DNA of 64,000 nt from G963674955 sp963674955 (GTDB lineage Bacteria; Desulfobacterota; Desulfovibrionia; Desulfovibrionales; Desulfovibrionaceae). The notes under the pieces were generated by a model, which had not been told where the DNA came from, searched no databases, and saw only the letters and a list, made by a program, of their open reading frames with translations. The stretch covers positions 372,001 through 436,000 of the forward strand of contig CAXXKR010000004.1 of NCBI GenBank assembly GCA_963674955.2. The letters are read 5' to 3'. Both the position numbers and the translations under genes were made by a program. Below, one piece after another: positions 62,411 through 64,000 of the stretch; the first letter of the stretch is position 1, and each line of letters starts with the position of its first letter.

Positions 62411-64000
62411 CTAGAGCAGCTTCAGTTTCCAGTTGAAGGTGCTGGCGCGTTCCGCCTTGTCTATGCTCGGCGGCCTGAATTCGCGCAGGGTCACGAAGAA
62501 GTTGTAGCCAGCCTTTTCAAGGAGTTTCGTCTCGTCGGAAAGGTCCAGCTCCCAGCCCGGAAATATCCAGTAGCTTCCGCCGAACTTGTCGGCCCAGCAG
62601 ACTTCATTGCGCGGACTGTATATCGGTTCGCGCAGCTTTACTTCCTCGGCCATGACCCTGGAAAGGCCCAAAGGCCAGAATCCATTGACCACGAAACCCA
62701 GCGGCAGGGGACTTTTGCCGGGCAGGGCCAAGGCGTCTTCCCTGGTAAGCTCGGGACTGGCTATCGCCGCGTGGAAACCCAGGTGGCGCAATCTTTCAAG
62801 GGCATGGGCATTGGCGATGTTGCAGAACGGGCCGGCGATGAGCCTGTGTTTTCTCGGTTCGTTGAAAAGGCTGATCTGCCACGGCGCGTTCAGCACGAAG
62901 GATCGGCATCCTTTTCTCAGGGCCTGGGACAAGGCTTCAAGGTAGTTGTTCTCTTCGTCCGGCCAGATGACGGGCGGAAGCCACCAGGTAACTTTGTCCG
63001 CCTTGTCCTTTATTTTGAGCGGGGCGTCTTTTTCAAGCCAAATCCCGGCGCCGCCCGGCATTCCGCTTTGGGGCGGAGTGCGAAAGACGTTCATGTGCCT
63101 GCTTTTGGCCCTGGACGAAAACGGCTTGGGGTATCTTGGCGAGAAGCTGGAAGGACCGGGCGCCTTTGTCTCGGGAAGCTCCTGAATCTTTTGCTCGAGT
63201 CCGTCTATCAGCTTCATCAGTTGGCTTTCGCGTCTGTCCACGAGGAAGACCAAAGCTCCGGACATGGAGCCCTTGCCGCGTGGTTTTCCGATATCCAGAC
63301 GTCCGCGTCTCGGCACCTTGCGGCGAATTTTAATGGTCTGGTGCCAGGACTCGTCCTCATATCCAGCCCTGACAAGGTCGCCGGGCAGCAACTCGTGCCT
63401 GGTCTGGAAATATGCGCTTTTCCCGTCCATCTTCACGTTTCCGAGAAAAAGGCCTGACGCGGTTTCCTGTTTGGGATCGACCGGCGCGAAGGGGCGCTGG
63501 GGAAGAAAGATGGAATGGGTGGTCGGCCTGGACAGTGCCTGTTCAAGAAGGCTCAGCGCGTATTTTTTCGACTCGGCGGAAGTCTCGTCGCGCAATGTCT
63601 TGTAAGCCTTGACCGTGTAGAACACGTAATGCGGACCTTTTTTGCGGCCCTCGATTTTCCAGCTTGTTATCTGCGGAATGTCCAGAAGGGGTTTGGTCAG
63701 AACGTCCAGGCTCAAATCCATGCAGGAGAAAAGTCTTGAAGGCTTGCCAATTGGCCCGGCTTGTTTGTACAACCGGCGGCAGGGTTGCACGCAGCGTCCG
63801 CGAAGCCCGCTCTTGCCGCCGAAGTAGCTGCTCCAGTAGCAACGACCGGATACGGAATAGCAAAGGGCGCCGTGGACGAAGATTTCCAGGGACAGGCCCT
63901 TGGGACAGGACTTGGCCATGGCCTTGACTTCGTCCAGGTTCAGTTCCCTGGGCAGTACGACCTTGTTTGCACCGAGCTTTGCGGCTGTCTGCAGTGCGGA
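62411..64000 (-). CDS. U32-family peptidase (start beyond the window)
   Basis: At least 529 residues, open to the right edge; the frame continues upstream of the ATG at 63919 (SALQTAAKLGANKVVLPRELNLDEVKAMA), so the true start lies outside. The U32 signature is EIFVHGALCYSVSGRCYWSSYFGG, followed by the Cys of GRCVQPCRRLY and SCMDLSLD. The family has collagenase-like and rRNA/tRNA-hydroxylating members; the Cys set hints at the iron-sulfur RlhA/TrhP-type group rather than a simple peptidase. The C-terminal half (~residues 300-529) is not conserved enough for me to name. It is convergent with the MIF-like gene, 16 bases apart. Confidence 0.85.
   Translation of the reverse strand, partial: SALQTAAKLGANKVVLPRELNLDEVKAMAKSCPKGLSLEIFVHGALCYSVSGRCYWSSYFGGKSGLRGRCVQPCRRLYKQAGPIGKPSRLFSCMDLSLDVLTKPLLDIPQITSWKIEGRKKGPHYVFYTVKAYKTLRDETSAESKKYALSLLEQALSRPTTHSIFLPQRPFAPVDPKQETASGLFLGNVKMDGKSAYFQTRHELLPGDLVRAGYEDESWHQTIKIRRKVPRRGRLDIGKPRGKGSMSGALVFLVDRRESQLMKLIDGLEQKIQELPETKAPGPSSFSPRYPKPFSSRAKSRHMNVFRTPPQSGMPGGAGIWLEKDAPLKIKDKADKVTWWLPPVIWPDEENNYLEALSQALRKGCRSFVLNAPWQISLFNEPRKHRLIAGPFCNIANAHALERLRHLGFHAAIASPELTREDALALPGKSPLPLGFVVNGFWPLGLSRVMAEEVKLREPIYSPRNEVCWADKFGGSYWIFPGWELDLSDETKLLEKAGYNFFVTLREFRPPSIDKAERASTFNWKLKLL

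Overview
The window looks like a chromosomal segment of a sulfate-reducing deltaproteobacterium of the Desulfovibrio type (Desulfovibrionales). This is an inference from gene content: selA/selB selenocysteine genes, tandem bacteriohemerythrins, a SYLF lipoprotein, a RicT/PSP1 protein beside metG, many two-component and c-di-GMP proteins, an EFR1-type ferredoxin, and moderately high GC in the coding regions. I could not search a database, so the genus is not assigned. There are no rRNAs, CRISPR arrays, insertion sequences or phage genes.

Layout. 1-4.5 kb: partial biotin carboxylase (-), a FAD/NAD(P) oxidoreductase, a noncoding gap with a consensus sigma-54 promoter facing a compact terminator (candidate small RNA), and an orphan membrane histidine kinase. 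4.5-12.2 kb: a 1021-residue membrane protein of unknown function (-). Then comes a second, almost identical sigma-54 promoter ahead of a degenerate receiver protein, a receiver-CBS protein, an SLC13 anion symporter, a 56-residue one-helix protein and a YIP1-like membrane protein. 12.3-18.7 kb (all -): spermidine/putrescine-type ABC transporter (binding protein, ATPase, two permeases) followed by a glycerophosphodiesterase and an adenosine-deaminase-like lipoprotein. 19.2-21.7 kb: diguanylate cyclase, two tandem bacteriohemerythrins (the first lacking an iron ligand), a GNAT enzyme. 21.8-26.7 kb (-): RND efflux pump and adaptor under a TetR regulator with two matching operators. 26.8-32.8 kb (-): small acidic protein, a second polyamine-type transporter (potABCD order, ATPase apparently starting at ACG), and an NCS2 permease fused to an RsbW-like domain. 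33.3-41 kb: GNAT, EFR1 ferredoxin, tRNA-Arg, folC, selA, a frameshifted M18 aminopeptidase, selB. 41-49 kb: SYLF lipoprotein, tRNA-His, murA, comEC, HDOD protein, two paralogous metallo-beta-lactamase-fold proteins, a response regulator. 49-64 kb: ricT-like gene, metG, carB, purF, arabinose-phosphate isomerase, YkgJ-type cysteine cluster protein, PBP1A, PhzF-like enzyme, MIF-like tautomerase, and a partial U32 peptidase (-).

How the genes work together. The right half is mostly housekeeping: translation and selenocysteine insertion, folate, pyrimidine and purine synthesis, LPS sugar and peptidoglycan. The left half is accessory transport and signalling. The parts I find least explained are the sigma-54-linked small RNA and operon, the degenerate receiver, the 1021-residue membrane protein, and the permease carrying a kinase-like tail. 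Apparent sequence lesions or oddities are a one-base frameshift in the M18 gene, a Gln replacing an iron-ligand His in hemerythrin 1, and an ACG at the expected start of the second potA.
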